DNA of 64,000 nucleotides. Source: Morella rubra. Its lineage: Eukaryota; Streptophyta; Magnoliopsida; Fagales; Myricaceae. The position numbers were made by a program, and so were the translations under genes. This document shows, piece after piece, positions 35,961-47,203 of this stretch. The notes under the pieces were generated by a model. It was not told the origin of the DNA, did no database searches, and saw only the letters and a list, made by a program, of their open reading frames with translations. How positions within the stretch are numbered: position 1 is the first letter of the stretch; the number at the start of each line of letters is the position of its first letter. The stretch is taken from positions 12,183,294 to 12,247,293 of the forward strand of contig CM025850.1 of assembly GCA_003952965.2 (NCBI GenBank), written 5' to 3'.

Positions 35961-36280
35961 CCTCCTTTTTCTACCTGTGATTTGGCTAATGGCTTACAGG
36001 TCAGGCTCAAGCAGCAGTGCATCTACATAGTTCTGTGGAGTGTGGACTTCAATGCCACCTAACTAGCCTTATAAATGAGTGCAGACAAAATCAATTGCAT
36101 GCAATCTCTCGGTTTTTTTTTCACCAAATATAGAAGAAGTAGCTTACTCACGCGTGTGTACAAATTTGAGCTACGAATTACGATATCTCCTTGGAGAACC
36201 ACACGTGCTCTTCGGTTCAGAAGTATTTTGTTTAAAGTTGCCACCGCTGTTCGGTGTTCCTCCAACGTTCCACGCAAGCC

Positions 36281-38404
36281 ATGGGTTTCACTCTGTGCTT
36301 GATTCTAACGGCATTTTTGTGCCAGTCTTGGGCAATGGAGGACGCCGGTTATGGTTCGGAGCTGGAGTTACTGAGTCGGGAGCTGTTGGAATCGGCAAGA
36401 AAGCCCGAGTTCTTTGAATGGATGAGAGGGTTGAGGAGGAGAATCCACGAGCACCCGGAGCTGGGGTTTGAGGAGCACAGGACGAGTGAACTCATAAGGG
36501 CCGAGCTTGACTCTCTGGGAGTGGGGTACAAGTGGCCGGTAGCCAAGACTGGGGTGGTGGCTTCTATCGGGTCTGGGGGTAAACCAGTTTTTGCTCTCAG
36601 AGCTGACATGGATGCCCTCCCCTTGCAGGTACTCTCTCTGTCTCTCTGTTTCTCTGTCTCTCTCTGTGACACACTGTATTCGGTGTCAATTCCTCTTTTC
36701 GTTCTCAATTTGACGAGGTATCTAAGTACTTGCCTGCAAAGATCAGTGACTAATGATTCCCCTTATTTGCAGCTACTAATTTAACCTTCTGATCAATTAT
36801 GTGCCTGATCCTTGATATTAACATTGTCATTTGAAAGGAATTAGTAGATTGGGACCACAAAAGCAAGATCGATGGTAAAATGCACGCATGTGGTCATGAT
36901 TCCCATGTAGCAATGCTACTTGGAGCAGCTAAGTTACTCCAAAGCAGAAGAGATGAATTGAAGGTAGATAACTCTCTCAATCCTCAGCTTTCGACACAAT
37001 CACTATCAAACTTTCTCCCACTTCTGAGGTGCTAATTGCTTAATCATGTATCTGTCAGGGAACTGTGAAACTAGTTTTCCAGCCTGGAGAAGAGGGTTAT
37101 GCTGGTGCTTACCACATGCTGCAAGATGGCGTTCTAGATGACATTAATGCCATCTTGAGTATACATGTTCTCCCATCATTTCCTACTGGTGTAATTGCTT
37201 CAAGGCCCGGTCCAGTTCTTGCTGGTGTCGGGATCTTCTCAGCTACGATTCAGGGGAAAGGTGGGCACGCAGCATGCCCACATGAGACTAGGGACCCACT
37301 TCTCGCAGCAGCCTTCTCAATCCTTGCCCTCCAACAGATTGTATCTAGAGAAACCGATCCTCTTGAGGCGAGGGTATGCTGTTTCTCCTTGTCTTTAATG
37401 AAAGTAATTTGGTTAGCACACATTATTATATATATATATATATGTTCAAAGAACAACAACTTATGGCGCTAAGACAACTCCTGATTCCGACACTTCAGAA
37501 AAGTGGAATGAGGCCACTCTATGGATTTTATTTGGTGCAGAATCCGGTGTTTCGCAGTGCTACACGTGAAATTCAGATTCGATGTAGATCCCAATGTGAT
37601 ACATAAACAGAAAAATTTATTCCAGTGTGATCAGATCAGATAATTTATAAAATCTCCGTTAAAGTCAAATGCGTCCATAGTTGCACACAATTTGTAGAAC
37701 AGAATTTTTATTGTTCATGACTTGAAGTCTTGAACAGATCTGATCCACTCATTTCGATCCATATAGGTGGTTACAGTCGGGTTCATAAATGGGGGTCAAG
37801 CACACAATGTAATCCCAGACTCAATGAAGTTTGGGGGAACTTTTAGGAGCTTGACCGCTGAAGGTCTCTCCTACATCCAGGAAAGGATCAAACAGGTAAA
37901 ACATGCTCTCATTGTTTCGCCTATGTAATTTTCTAGTGTTACAACCTAAGTTGTAGAAAACTAAGTATGTTACACTTACAGGTCATAGAGACGCAAGCAG
38001 CCGTGCATCAATGCACGGCCAAGGTGGACTTCATGGAGAACAAAGCAATGCCTCATCCTGTAATGGTTAACAATGAAGCACTGTATGAACATGCAATGAA
38101 GGTTGGTGAAATTCTACTTGGGAAACCCAATGTGCAGCTTCTCCCGGTGACCATGGGGGCGGAGGATTTCAGCTTTTTCTCACAAAAAACAGCTGCTGCG
38201 ATTGTTGTGGTTGGGATAAAGAACGAAACGCTAAAATCAGATCAGCCCTCCTTGCACTCTCCTTACTTTTTTATTGATGAAGAGGCTCTTCCAATAGGGG
38301 CGGCACTTCATGCAGCTGTGGCAGTCTCATTCTTAGATAATCATGCTGTTGAGACTGACAAGAAAAAGGTGTTTGTTCCAGCCTCTCGAAAAGAAGAGCT
38401 CTAA
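36281..38404 (+). CDS. IAA-amino acid hydrolase ILR1-like (M20 amidohydrolase)
   Basis: The five exons are 36281-36628, 36838-36963, 37059-37373, 37767-37895 and 37982-38404, all phase 0, giving 446 residues. The start is chosen at [18 protein letters not shown], a typical signal peptide. Metal ligands of the M20D family are present: Cys134 and His136 (HACGHD), Glu170 (PGEEG), His194 (SIHVLP) and His398 (LHSPYF). The C-terminus is KEEL, a KDEL-type ER retrieval signal. The family cleaves amide-linked auxin conjugates (and some jasmonate conjugates) in the ER, releasing active hormone. Which conjugate this enzyme prefers cannot be told. An AT-rich (TA)n lies in intron 3. A truncated paralogue precedes it. 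Confidence 0.95.
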
Positions 38405-39982
38405 CAGACATCAATCCTGAATGTAAACAACTACAATAATAATAATCAAACATCAATAACTGTGGTAAATTTGTTGTCATCATCATATTACAAAATACTG
38501 AGAAACATTTAGCCTAGCAGTGTTTTTTTCCAGACAAGGCAGAGCCACATAGAGAATGAACAACTAAGAAAATGATTATCTTGACAAACACTACAAAATG
38601 AACTCAATTGTTAACAAGATTTATTCCCAGTTCCCAACCCCCCCCCCCCCCCCCCCCCTCTTCCACTCTCTCCCTCGCTGCGTCCGGCATGCCTTGGATC
38701 CTTGCCTCCAAGCTTAGTGATCCTACAGCGTAGATTAAGCCTTCTAGAGGACTTATAGAAAAAATCTATGATATGCTTGTGTGGACTGTCAGTCATGACA
38801 TCCTCCCCAGAATTGAAGTAAAGCAATGTATCTCCCATCCCAGTCAGTTAGGACTATCAGATTACGAACTCATTCAATGTGAACAATCTGAAGAATCAAG
38901 GCTGCTACATCAAACCTTGAAGATAGATGCAAGTTGAGCCAGTGCCAAAACCAGTCAAGTGAGCTGGCCCTCCATTCCTATTTTCTAAGGCCTCCATCCT
39001 GATTTCCGAACAGGAGATCAGGTACACTCACTCCTCTTGCCCAACTCAAACGTAGCAGTCAAAGAAATCTATAAACTTACACTTGATTCCATCAAGCGCC
39101 TATTAGAACCAATGAAAAAGAACAGATTCATATAAGTGAAAGCCCCTACCCTCATGAAACTTGGTGGCAACTAATCAATGGGACAAAGAATAGTTGGTTA
39201 TCTAGTCATGACACTTGGTGGCATCTACATCAGAACATTATATACTGTCATAATTGTACCCCATGTCTGACAGAAGATATCATGCTTGATGTTATCTTCT
39301 GAGCAGCAACACGGAGATATGAGTGGCCCATACCACGTACAATAGTCAAGATTGTTAGTAATAGATCCAGCAGTTCCTGGTCTCAAGAGAACAGCAAAGT
39401 CAAATACGAAGCTTCAGCCCGAGCTGTCCTGACAAGAATGACCCATTTTGTAGTGGCAAGCACCCTGGCTTGGTAGTCAAGATTCAGAAATCATTTTTCA
39501 TTGGAAAATATACCATATACAAGTGACCCGCTCATATGACAATTACAGGAACCCTACGTCGTTGAAATCTAAGGCAGCCAAAGTTACTCTGCTGCCAGCT
39601 GACCTCTGGGCCAAACAAGATCTCAGTGCGCATCACATACAATTAGAATCTCTCTGCAACAAGAATCCGGCAGCTGAACTGAATCTTCCATTTCAGGGTT
39701 CAATCCCCCAACAGAAAGTGCCAGAGCAAGAATCACACATAGTTGGTTTGAGGTGAAAAGATGAACGTTTGCTGTCAAAATCCCTCTGCTCCGACTCAAG
39801 TTGCAGAGACTTGCAGCTCTTGTATCAGCGTAGAGTGCTTATATCTTGAATTTCCAGTCATTTTTGACACTGGGAATGATAACAGGCGTATGTTGGTGTT
39901 TTCTATTCTACCAATTGGAGCCCTACATCTTCACAACAATAGCATCGCATGAAAAGGGATACAAAGAAACCCACCCTCTGAA
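38405..39982. other. Spacer between convergent ILR1-like and PPR genes
   Basis: This is the 3' flank of both converging genes. There is a run of about 20 C at 38639-38658 (possible sequencing or slippage hotspot). Short open frames at 39523-39952 have no recognisable similarity and may be PPR 3'UTR. No other gene was seen. Confidence 0.5.
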
Positions 39983-41692
39983 CTAAATCCAACTGCGACC
40001 AGGTATTTTTCTAACTCCTCTTTCTTTCATTTTCTCCCTCACAAGAGAAACGTCCAACCACCGGTTTGCTGCAGCATATATGTTGGACAATAGCACATAG
40101 TTACCACCATTATGCGGCTCAAGCTCAAGAAGGCGAGCAGCAATCAACTCCCCTAATACAATGTCACAGTGTAGCTTGCAGGCCCCAAGAAGCGCACCCC
40201 AGGCACCAGCATGTGGCTCCATAGGCATTGATTTTAAAAGTTCATAAGCTGCTTCCAACCTTCCTGACCTGCTAAGAAGATCAACCATACAAGCATAATG
40301 ATCAGGAGTGGGAACCATCGAGAACTCATACTTCATGGATTCAAAGTAGTTCCAACCCTCCTCAAGAAGTCCTGCATGACTACATGCAGTCAGGATGACC
40401 GTAAAGGCCACCTCATCTGGAACTAGCCCTTCATTTAGCATCCTACTGAAGAGACCAACAGCCTGGTTCCCATGCCCATGATACGACAGTCCTTGTATCA
40501 TGGAACAATATGAGATCAGGTCCTTTTTGGGCATCTCCTCAAACAACTTTGTAGCCCACTCCATGTTCCCACACTTTGCATTCATGTCAACACGGGCTGC
40601 AGCAACATGAGATTGCCGAAGATCAATTTTGCTATGGCTCACATAAGAATCAACCCATTTAGCCAATTCCAAACTACCCACTTGGGAACAAGCCGACATC
40701 AAGCTCACCATGATAAACTCATCAGGCTTTACATCCCTCGAATCCATTTCAAGAAAAACTTTCACCGCCTCGTTAGGCTGACCATTCTGTACATAACCCG
40801 ATATCAATGCTGACCACGCAACAATATCCCTATCAGGGATCTGCTCAAACAAAAACTTTGCGGACACCATGTCACCCGCTTTTGCATACCCATCTATCAT
40901 CGTCGTATAAGACACCACATTCCTTTTAGGCATTTCATCAAACATCCTCCTAGCACCCTTTAAGTCGCCCAGTTTCACAAGCCCGCCAATAATTGCATTC
41001 CACGACGCCACATTTCTCTGAGGCATCTCATCGAACAACCTCTTCGCCTCCGCTATATCCCCGACAGAGACATAGCCAACAACCATAGCCGTCCATGACA
41101 CAACATTTTTGTCAGACATATCATCGAAAACCTTACGAGCACATATTATCTCTCCATGTTTCCCGTACAAGTCAATTAAACTCGTCCTGACGTAGGGATC
41201 CCCTTCAACCCCACACCTCAACGCCGACCCATGAATGGCCCTCCCTAGCCTAACCTCGCATGCAATCGAACACGCTTTAACGAGCGACGGATACGTGTAT
41301 CTATCGGGCAAACCCTCTTCCCTTTTCATTCGAATAAAGACCGAAACGGTGTCGACGAAATGAGACTTTTCGCAGTAAGCTATGATGAGAGAGTTCCAGA
41401 GAAAGGTACTTGGTCTGAGAACGCGGTCGAAGACGCTGGTGGAGTATGAGAGCTTGGAGAGTGAGTTGGAGAGGGAGACAAAGAGAGTGATGACAAAGTG
41501 GTCTTGCTCGAGGCCTTTGCGTATGATGTGGGCGTGGAGTTGGTGGAAGTGTGGGGAGGTCTTGCAGGCTCTAAGGAGGGTGGGGACTGAAGGGAGAGAG
41601 GCAGTAGTGCTGCCGGTGCTGGTACCGGCGAGTATGAGTTTGGGGAGGCTATTGGAGGAGAGCAAGGTAGAGTAACGGCGGGGAAGCGGCAT
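39983..41692 (-). CDS. PLS-class pentatricopeptide repeat protein, E subgroup
   Basis: This is one intronless frame of 569 residues, as is usual for plant PPR genes. The N-terminus (MPLPRRYSTLLSSNSLPKL) is basic and Ser-rich, fitting a mitochondrial or plastid presequence. From about residue 90 there are successive PPR motifs, such as NVVSWTAMVVGYVSVGDIAE, NVASWNAIIGGLVKLGDLKG and NVVSYTTMIDGYAKAGDMVS. The C-terminus has the E motif (GAWGALLGACK, LEPHNGGNYVLLSNIYAAA) and ends GVRKIPGRSWI without a DYW domain. Such proteins bind organelle RNA, often as C-to-U editing specificity factors that recruit a separate DYW deaminase. The layout resembles Arabidopsis At5g37570, but orthology is a guess. 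It is divergent from the small gene at 42009. Confidence 0.93.
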   Translation of the reverse strand: MPLPRRYSTLLSSNSLPKLILAGTSTGSTTASLPSVPTLLRACKTSPHFHQLHAHIIRKGLEQDHFVITLFVSLSNSLSKLSYSTSVFDRVLRPSTFLWNSLIIAYCEKSHFVDTVSVFIRMKREEGLPDRYTYPSLVKACSIACEVRLGRAIHGSALRCGVEGDPYVRTSLIDLYGKHGEIICARKVFDDMSDKNVVSWTAMVVGYVSVGDIAEAKRLFDEMPQRNVASWNAIIGGLVKLGDLKGARRMFDEMPKRNVVSYTTMIDGYAKAGDMVSAKFLFEQIPDRDIVAWSALISGYVQNGQPNEAVKVFLEMDSRDVKPDEFIMVSLMSACSQVGSLELAKWVDSYVSHSKIDLRQSHVAAARVDMNAKCGNMEWATKLFEEMPKKDLISYCSMIQGLSYHGHGNQAVGLFSRMLNEGLVPDEVAFTVILTACSHAGLLEEGWNYFESMKYEFSMVPTPDHYACMVDLLSRSGRLEAAYELLKSMPMEPHAGAWGALLGACKLHCDIVLGELIAARLLELEPHNGGNYVLLSNIYAAANRWLDVSLVREKMKERGVRKIPGRSWI

Positions 41693-42008
41693 GGGTGTGA
41701 GGAAGACGCGATGGCATCGTCGTTAAATATTAGTCTTTTGTTAAACTCTCTGACCCAAACCAATTTTAGGCTTAGGAGTAGGCTCACTCTAACAAGGCCC
41801 AACAAACACTTTAAAAACATCATTGGACTAGAATGGGATACAAATTGGGCTGATCTTAGGCCTGGAACAAAGATTTACGCAGCCAAAACATGGGCTTTGC
41901 CCATTGTTCCCCACGCGCACTCCCAAATGAATCCTGTACCCACTCCGGGCATTTTCCTTCAGTCAGAGACCTCCGGAATACACCCAGTGCGGGGTCACAG
42001 TAACACAG
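41693..42008. promoter_or_regulatory. Divergent promoter region with site II motifs
   Basis: These 316 bp separate the PPR start codon from the start of the small membrane protein. Motifs of the TGGGCY/GGCCCA type occur at 41796-41801, 41846-41851, 41891-41896 and 41899-41904. Site II motifs are common upstream of plant genes for mitochondrial proteins, so shared regulation is plausible. No TATA box is evident. Confidence 0.55.
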
Positions 42009-42197
42009 ATGGTGTTCTGGTCGTACCCACCCACGCCCAGACAGCTAGCCGTTACCGTTTGCTTCTTCTTCACCGGCGCATCTTTCTTCGGGGTCGGGGT
42101 CTACCTCTCATACGCCAACATAGGCCCTCAACAAGCCCGTACCAAAGCCCGTGGAGATTTCATCAAGGACCGCCTCAGGAAGATCCTTGACGACTAG
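42009..42197 (+). CDS. Small conserved plant protein with one membrane segment
   Basis: The 62-residue product starts MVFWSYPPTPRQLAVTV. One hydrophobic helix (about 13-35, AVTVCFFFTGASFFGVGVYLSY) is followed by a charged tail ending DFIKDRLRKILDD. I recall near-identical short proteins in other plants annotated only as hypothetical or transmembrane, but no function. Size, topology and the site II-rich promoter shared with a PPR gene would suit a small mitochondrial inner-membrane subunit, which is inference. A longer frame-shifted reading (41711-42190) overlaps it and is judged spurious. Confidence 0.72.
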   Translation: MVFWSYPPTPRQLAVTVCFFFTGASFFGVGVYLSYANIGPQQARTKARGDFIKDRLRKILDD

Positions 42198-42427
42198 CAT
42201 AAATAAAAGCACGCCCTTGGTAAAATTTAATACCATTTTGTTTATGTTCAACTATGCTTAAGCATGTGTTCTGGAAGCTATCTCCTGAATCAATATTTCA
42301 AGCGTCAAATTTTACACCATTAGTCACTGCATTATTTCATAAACTCATTTATTACCTTAGAACCCAATATCAACTGCAGTTCTATCATTCTTGTGGTGAA
42401 ATTTATCTCGGATATTTGTTTCTACAG

Positions 42428-44206
42428 GCCCTGAAATTGACACTCTAAAATCTCCGGCAAATATAAACTCCATTTGGTGATGGGATTAGTTGAGATGCTC
42501 ACTCTTTATTGCTATTCCGTTTTTCGATTCCCTAAGCCGGTATCTTAGAAAACATCGAAAGCTAATGCCAATATAATCAGAATGTGCAGTTTGGTGTCGG
42601 AAGAGAAATCAGTATTGCCCGTATATGAGACTCCAATTGGGAAAATAGGTGGCCTCATCTGCTGGGACAACAGAATGCATTCTCTAGGAACCCAATTATA
42701 TGCTAAAGGTACAGGCTTTGTCATTTCTACCGACTTTTTTCTACTAGTTTCTTACAAAAATAACTCCTAGTATTTTCTAATCTATTCGCTGCTGTCATGC
42801 TGTTCAAAATAATAACATTGAGCAAGACAAAGAAATGGCTTTTGTATATGTGGGACTCGTGCTGTTGTGTATAGAATGATTTTGGATAAAGTATACCGTC
42901 GGTCATCGACCTTTCACTTGAGTTTCCGTTTCATCCATTTCTTTTCAATTGAAACTATGTTTCACCCAAAGAAATGGTTTCGTTCCAATATTGTTGGGTC
43001 TAATGCAATCCTTTTAATCCATTTGATATCACATTGCTAGGTCAGCAATTGCAATATTTCCAAATTCATTGACTGTGTGGCACATATAGCCAAGTCTTCA
43101 ATCTTATTTGGATAACATTTTGGCTTCAATATTTGTAACGTTAGTCAAACTCCTAATAGATACAAGAGTCAGACTACGTTGCTGTTCGAAGCATATATAA
43201 GCTTTGATTTATTTTGTACAAAAGAGTTAGGTTGATTGAATTTTATTTTTGAATCAGTTATGATAGTTTCTCAATAAAATCACCATTAAAATGAGCACCA
43301 CATGCCCAGGAAACTTGTACTTTTTTTTTTCTTGACCCAGGAAAATTGTACTTTCGTGGGGAACGATACTATTAAAGGCAAAGCCTTGTTGAGATTAACT
43401 CACCTTATGGCTGGGCTGTAAATAAAAGATTTAGATTACCTTCCAAATGACCAGGATACATAGAAAGTATATCTCAAATAAAAGACTTTGATTAGCTTGT
43501 CAACCTTGTAACACTATCTTTTCAGGGAAAGCAATTGGGAAACACTATCAACACATGTAGTTATCTCAACATGAAGTTTTTACCCACAGAGGTACAAAAA
43601 TCCTGGTTCCAACATCTGAAGATTTCTTTACTGTAGCTCTTCAGTCTTTTGTTTTATCCTTCTGCCCTCTATGTAGGCATTGACATATACTGTACACCTA
43701 CAGCCGAAGCAAGGGAGATATGGCAGGCATCAATGGCCCATGTTGCTCTAGAAGGTAGCTGCTTTGTTCTATCTGCAAACCAGTTCTGCAGAAGTAAGGA
43801 CTATCTTCCATCACCAGAATTTGTCCCTGGAGGTTCCAATGGTGATATATCCTATGATACGATCATATGCCCAGGAGGTAGTGTTATCATATCGCCATCA
43901 GGGGCCATTCTTGCAGGACCTAATTATCAAGGGAATCCCTTCTCTCAGCTGATCTAGGTAATGTTTTGTGCTTGCACGAGTGTCTACTATTTTGAACTCT
44001 CCAAAATTGGAATTTAAGATGTTTTTCATGGTGGAGATATTAACAAGGTTTGTCTCTAAATCAGGAAAATTATTGTTCTTCCTTTGTCCTCCTATCTGGA
44101 AAATTCCTGCTCACGTTTTGATGTACCAGATCTTAGGGAGATTGCCCAGAGTGAAGCTAGATTTTAGTTGGATTGGGCATGGTGTGGGACCGAACTCTGT
44201 CAATTA
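42428..44206 (+). pseudogene. NIT4: NIT4-type nitrilase pseudogene
   Basis: Pieces occur in the right order. About 42428-42707 holds the PGPEID region, then [21 protein letters not shown] (catalytic Lys region) and [15 protein letters not shown] (catalytic Cys). About 43677-43957 holds [19 protein letters not shown], then [11 protein letters not shown] and [17 protein letters not shown]. At 44132-44206 a decayed last exon contains DLREIAQ and VKLDF. At least four frame changes are needed: before GKYK, before RYLR, at NYQGN/LLSADL, and in the last exon. The first exon, with the catalytic Glu, was not found. NIT4 enzymes hydrolyse beta-cyanoalanine in cyanide detoxification. This copy cannot make a full enzyme. 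Confidence 0.9.
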
Positions 44207-44968
44207 GACTCCAGAAAGACTCGATTATATTTTCTTACCTACTGCTCTGAAAACAGAATTCCCTGATCAGCTGTAATGATGACACACGTCTGTAAGAACA
44301 TTTGAGTTTTGGGAGTTCTTGCTCAGACTCTAGTCTCTACCTGATGCCAAGCAGCTAATCTAGGCGTTGTATATCTCCCGTGTCATGATTTGAGCCTACA
44401 TGTCGTGTAGCTGCTTCTTGGGCAACTTTGGTGCCCAGGAATTGATTAGCTTAAAGAATTTTGGGATAGCATCGTCGTTCTACCTGCCTTGTAATGAGAC
44501 TCTTTTCTTCCCGTTTTCCACCATCCAGATTTTCGTCTTTTCTTGTTTATTTCGAGAATATTTTATGATTTTCGTCCGAAGGTAATGTGACTAGGCTTGA
44601 TTCAGTGGGGCCGAATGTTGATGCCCCTCAAATAGGACAAAGACAGATTAATTCTAGAGGGAAATACATACTCCCAGCATATTTGTTTGAGTCATACAAG
44701 AAGTTTTTGTATAGGAGAAACTCCGGTTCAGTAGTACAACTTTCTACAAAAGTATAGACACAAATATTCCTACCAACAGACAACATTCTAATGCAAACTG
44801 AGCAGCGATCGCTACGAGGGATACCAAGTATTGCTCAGCAAAAGGAAATGTTTTTGTCTTCCTTGGTTCTTTCTGACTCCCCTTCAACTGCGTTTCCTCC
44901 AAGCTCCCGTCGATTAGATTCAGCATCCAACATCGCAAGTGGCCGCGGAGAATGCGACCCAGCCACTC
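44207..44968. other. Spacer between nitrilase relic and coiled-coil gene
   Basis: No gene was recognised. The right part is presumably the 3'UTR of the leftward gene that ends at 44969. Confidence 0.5.
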
Positions 44969-47203
44969 TCACCTCCTAGATTTTCTTGCATTATACCCTT
45001 CGCCTCTGGCATCTGCTAGCCTCGACTTAAAACCACCCCCCAACACCATAGCAGGTCTCTCCTGAGTTGCGTTGGCAAGATCACGGGAAGCCCAAGGCGG
45101 ACGCATTTGCCGCGTTGGACTAGCATAAACTCTGGGGGACCCCACCTCCGAAATAGACAACATCTGGTCCCTTAGACCCTTAACTGATTTACCATAGCCC
45201 TGCAATTCATCCCCATAACATTTTCCTTGACCTTGCTTTTCAAGTTCCAAGAATCTTTCCCAGTCGTACCTGTCCGCATTATGGAGTTCAACTCCATCGG
45301 AGATACTCCTCTGCAGAGAATTGCTTCTCCTAGGTGCTTTGCCGGAGGTAGACTTCCGTCCTTTAATCTCCTCTTCTTCAATTTGGACCATTCTTGGATC
45401 ACGACCAAACCCAGACGCCTTAGTCCACTTATAGCTCTTGTTATGGTTATCCATGTTCAATTCTGTGGAATGAAGATCACTTTCAGCTGAGACTTCTTCT
45501 TCACATTCTTCTCCATCGTCATCCTCTTGTTCTTCACAACTAAAGCGAGCTCTACTTAACAAGGCAGCAATGTCTCTTTCATTCCTTTGACTCACAGAAC
45601 TGCGCCCTCTTTCTTTCACTCTTCTAGTCCCCATAAAGGCTTCGAGTTGATTCCTCAATTTATCAGCAGCTGCATTTTTATCCTCAAGCTGATGCTTTGC
45701 CTCCGAGAGTTTCAACTGAGCTCTCTCCTCGTGCAAGGCATCGGCAAACTGCATCATCCCCCTTTCCTCCTCAGCTTCTTTACGAATTTTCGCAGTCTCT
45801 CTCTTCATTTCCTCCATTTGGGCTGTATCTCCATCTACATCCCTAGCTAATTCATCGCATACCTGTTCCACTATCTCTCTTGCCCTCTTCTCGCTCTCTA
45901 GTTCCTTCATCGACTTAACAAGGGAGGCCTTCGTCTCCGCCAGTTCTCTACCGAGCTTCTTGTTCAAGCTCTCCAACCGCCTTCTCAGCTTTCTCTCCAC
46001 CTCAAGCTCCCCCGCAACAGACTCGATGGCAGCCTCGACAGCCTCTTGCTCTTTGCTTTTCCATGCCGCCTTCTCTTCGGCGAAACACTTGATCAAATAG
46101 TTGATCTCACTCTGGTCCGAGCGCTGCCCTTGGATAAGCTGATTGACCTGCAAACGAGCCCTCTCTAATTCAGCATGTAAGGCCGAGATAAGCGACATGC
46201 TCGAAGAAGGCCGATCTTCATGACCCCATACGCGGTTGATTATCTTCAGTAGCTCTTTGGATGTGGTCAGAGCATTACTAACATCCTTCAAACGCGTCTT
46301 CGCTCCAACCGTGGATCCACTTGGAGTCTGCGCACGGGATCTACCACTCTCAATCTACACAAAACAAAGTACATTTTCAAACTCGAAGTTCTATGCTTAT
46401 CAGCTCAAGACAAAAACTCCAAAGAGAAAAAAAAAAAAAAAAAAATAGACTCAATGTCACACTCTCTACCTCCATTAAACTGGCATTGCTAAGAGCATCT
46501 ACAGCTCCCGCCTGGCGGTAGTGATCCGTAAGCCTAAGCATCTGAGAAATAGAGGGTGTTCCTCTCCGTCGACTCCCTGTTCCAGACCGATCCATCCTCT
46601 AAAAAGCGAATCCGTTCAGAAGCCATTTTTCTCATTGATTGATAATTGAAAACCGACTACTAGACGACAAGTGAAAAAGATCAGGAAATTCAGCAAAAAA
46701 TGGGAAAATCGGACCTCTGAAACGGGACTGTGAGACGGATCGGACAAATGCGGAGGCAAAGAGCCCGAGTGAACCGACCTAGCCGCCCTGTCTCTGGCTC
46801 TCATGGCCGCCTCCTTCCTGAGCCGCCTCTCGTCTGAGCCTTCCCTCACGCTCGGCGACGGTATTTCATTCATCTCCCACAGCGTTGCTGCCAGCTTCCT
46901 CGCAGACACCGGCTGCGGCGGTGGATGCGGCTGAGTATACTTTGTTCTCCCGCCAAGGCCCGAGAGCTTGGGCGAGTCCATGGCCCTTCGCACTGCGGAA
47001 GACGCCGGAGATCGCGACGAGCTCATCAGCCTCCATGTAGGCACGGGCGTGCTCGATCCGCCCCTCTTGCTGCCCACCAGTATGGCCCTCTTGAACCTGT
47101 AGTTCTGGAGCACCGAAGACGAGGACGAGGCCGATGACGTGCACCCTCGCTTCCTGATCTTTCCAGGGATCATCAAATCCATGCCTCGGTTCTGCCTTGG
47201 CAT
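44969..47203 (-). CDS. USO1-like / BRANCHLESS TRICHOME-related coiled-coil protein
   Basis: The three exons on the minus strand are 47203-46715, 46598-46470 and 46354-44969, all phase 0 with GT-AG ends, giving 667 residues. The start is set at MPRQNRGMDLMIPGKIRKRG. An apparent two-residue extension upstream begins at a GTG and is not used. The N-terminal 200 residues are basic, Ser/Pro-rich and probably disordered (VSARKLAATLWEMNEIP is a family landmark). A long coiled coil runs from about 258 to 448, followed by an acidic patch (EEQEDDDGEECEEE) and a C-terminus ending ARKSRR. It matches plant proteins annotated 'intracellular protein transport USO1-like' (Arabidopsis At5g41620 group). Related proteins act in cell shape and cytoskeleton. 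Molecular role is unknown. Confidence 0.9.

Noticed and set aside
36254..36280. Nine-residue extension of the ILR1-like protein
   Set aside because: It would begin at GTG. ATG at 36281 gives a normal signal peptide start.
41711..42190. 159-codon plus-strand frame
   Set aside because: It overlaps the conserved 62-residue protein in another frame and runs through the divergent promoter. The shorter frame has the recognisable, compact protein.
45172..45850. Several 70-90 codon plus-strand frames in 45.1-45.9 kb
   Set aside because: Antisense shadows of the coiled-coil gene.
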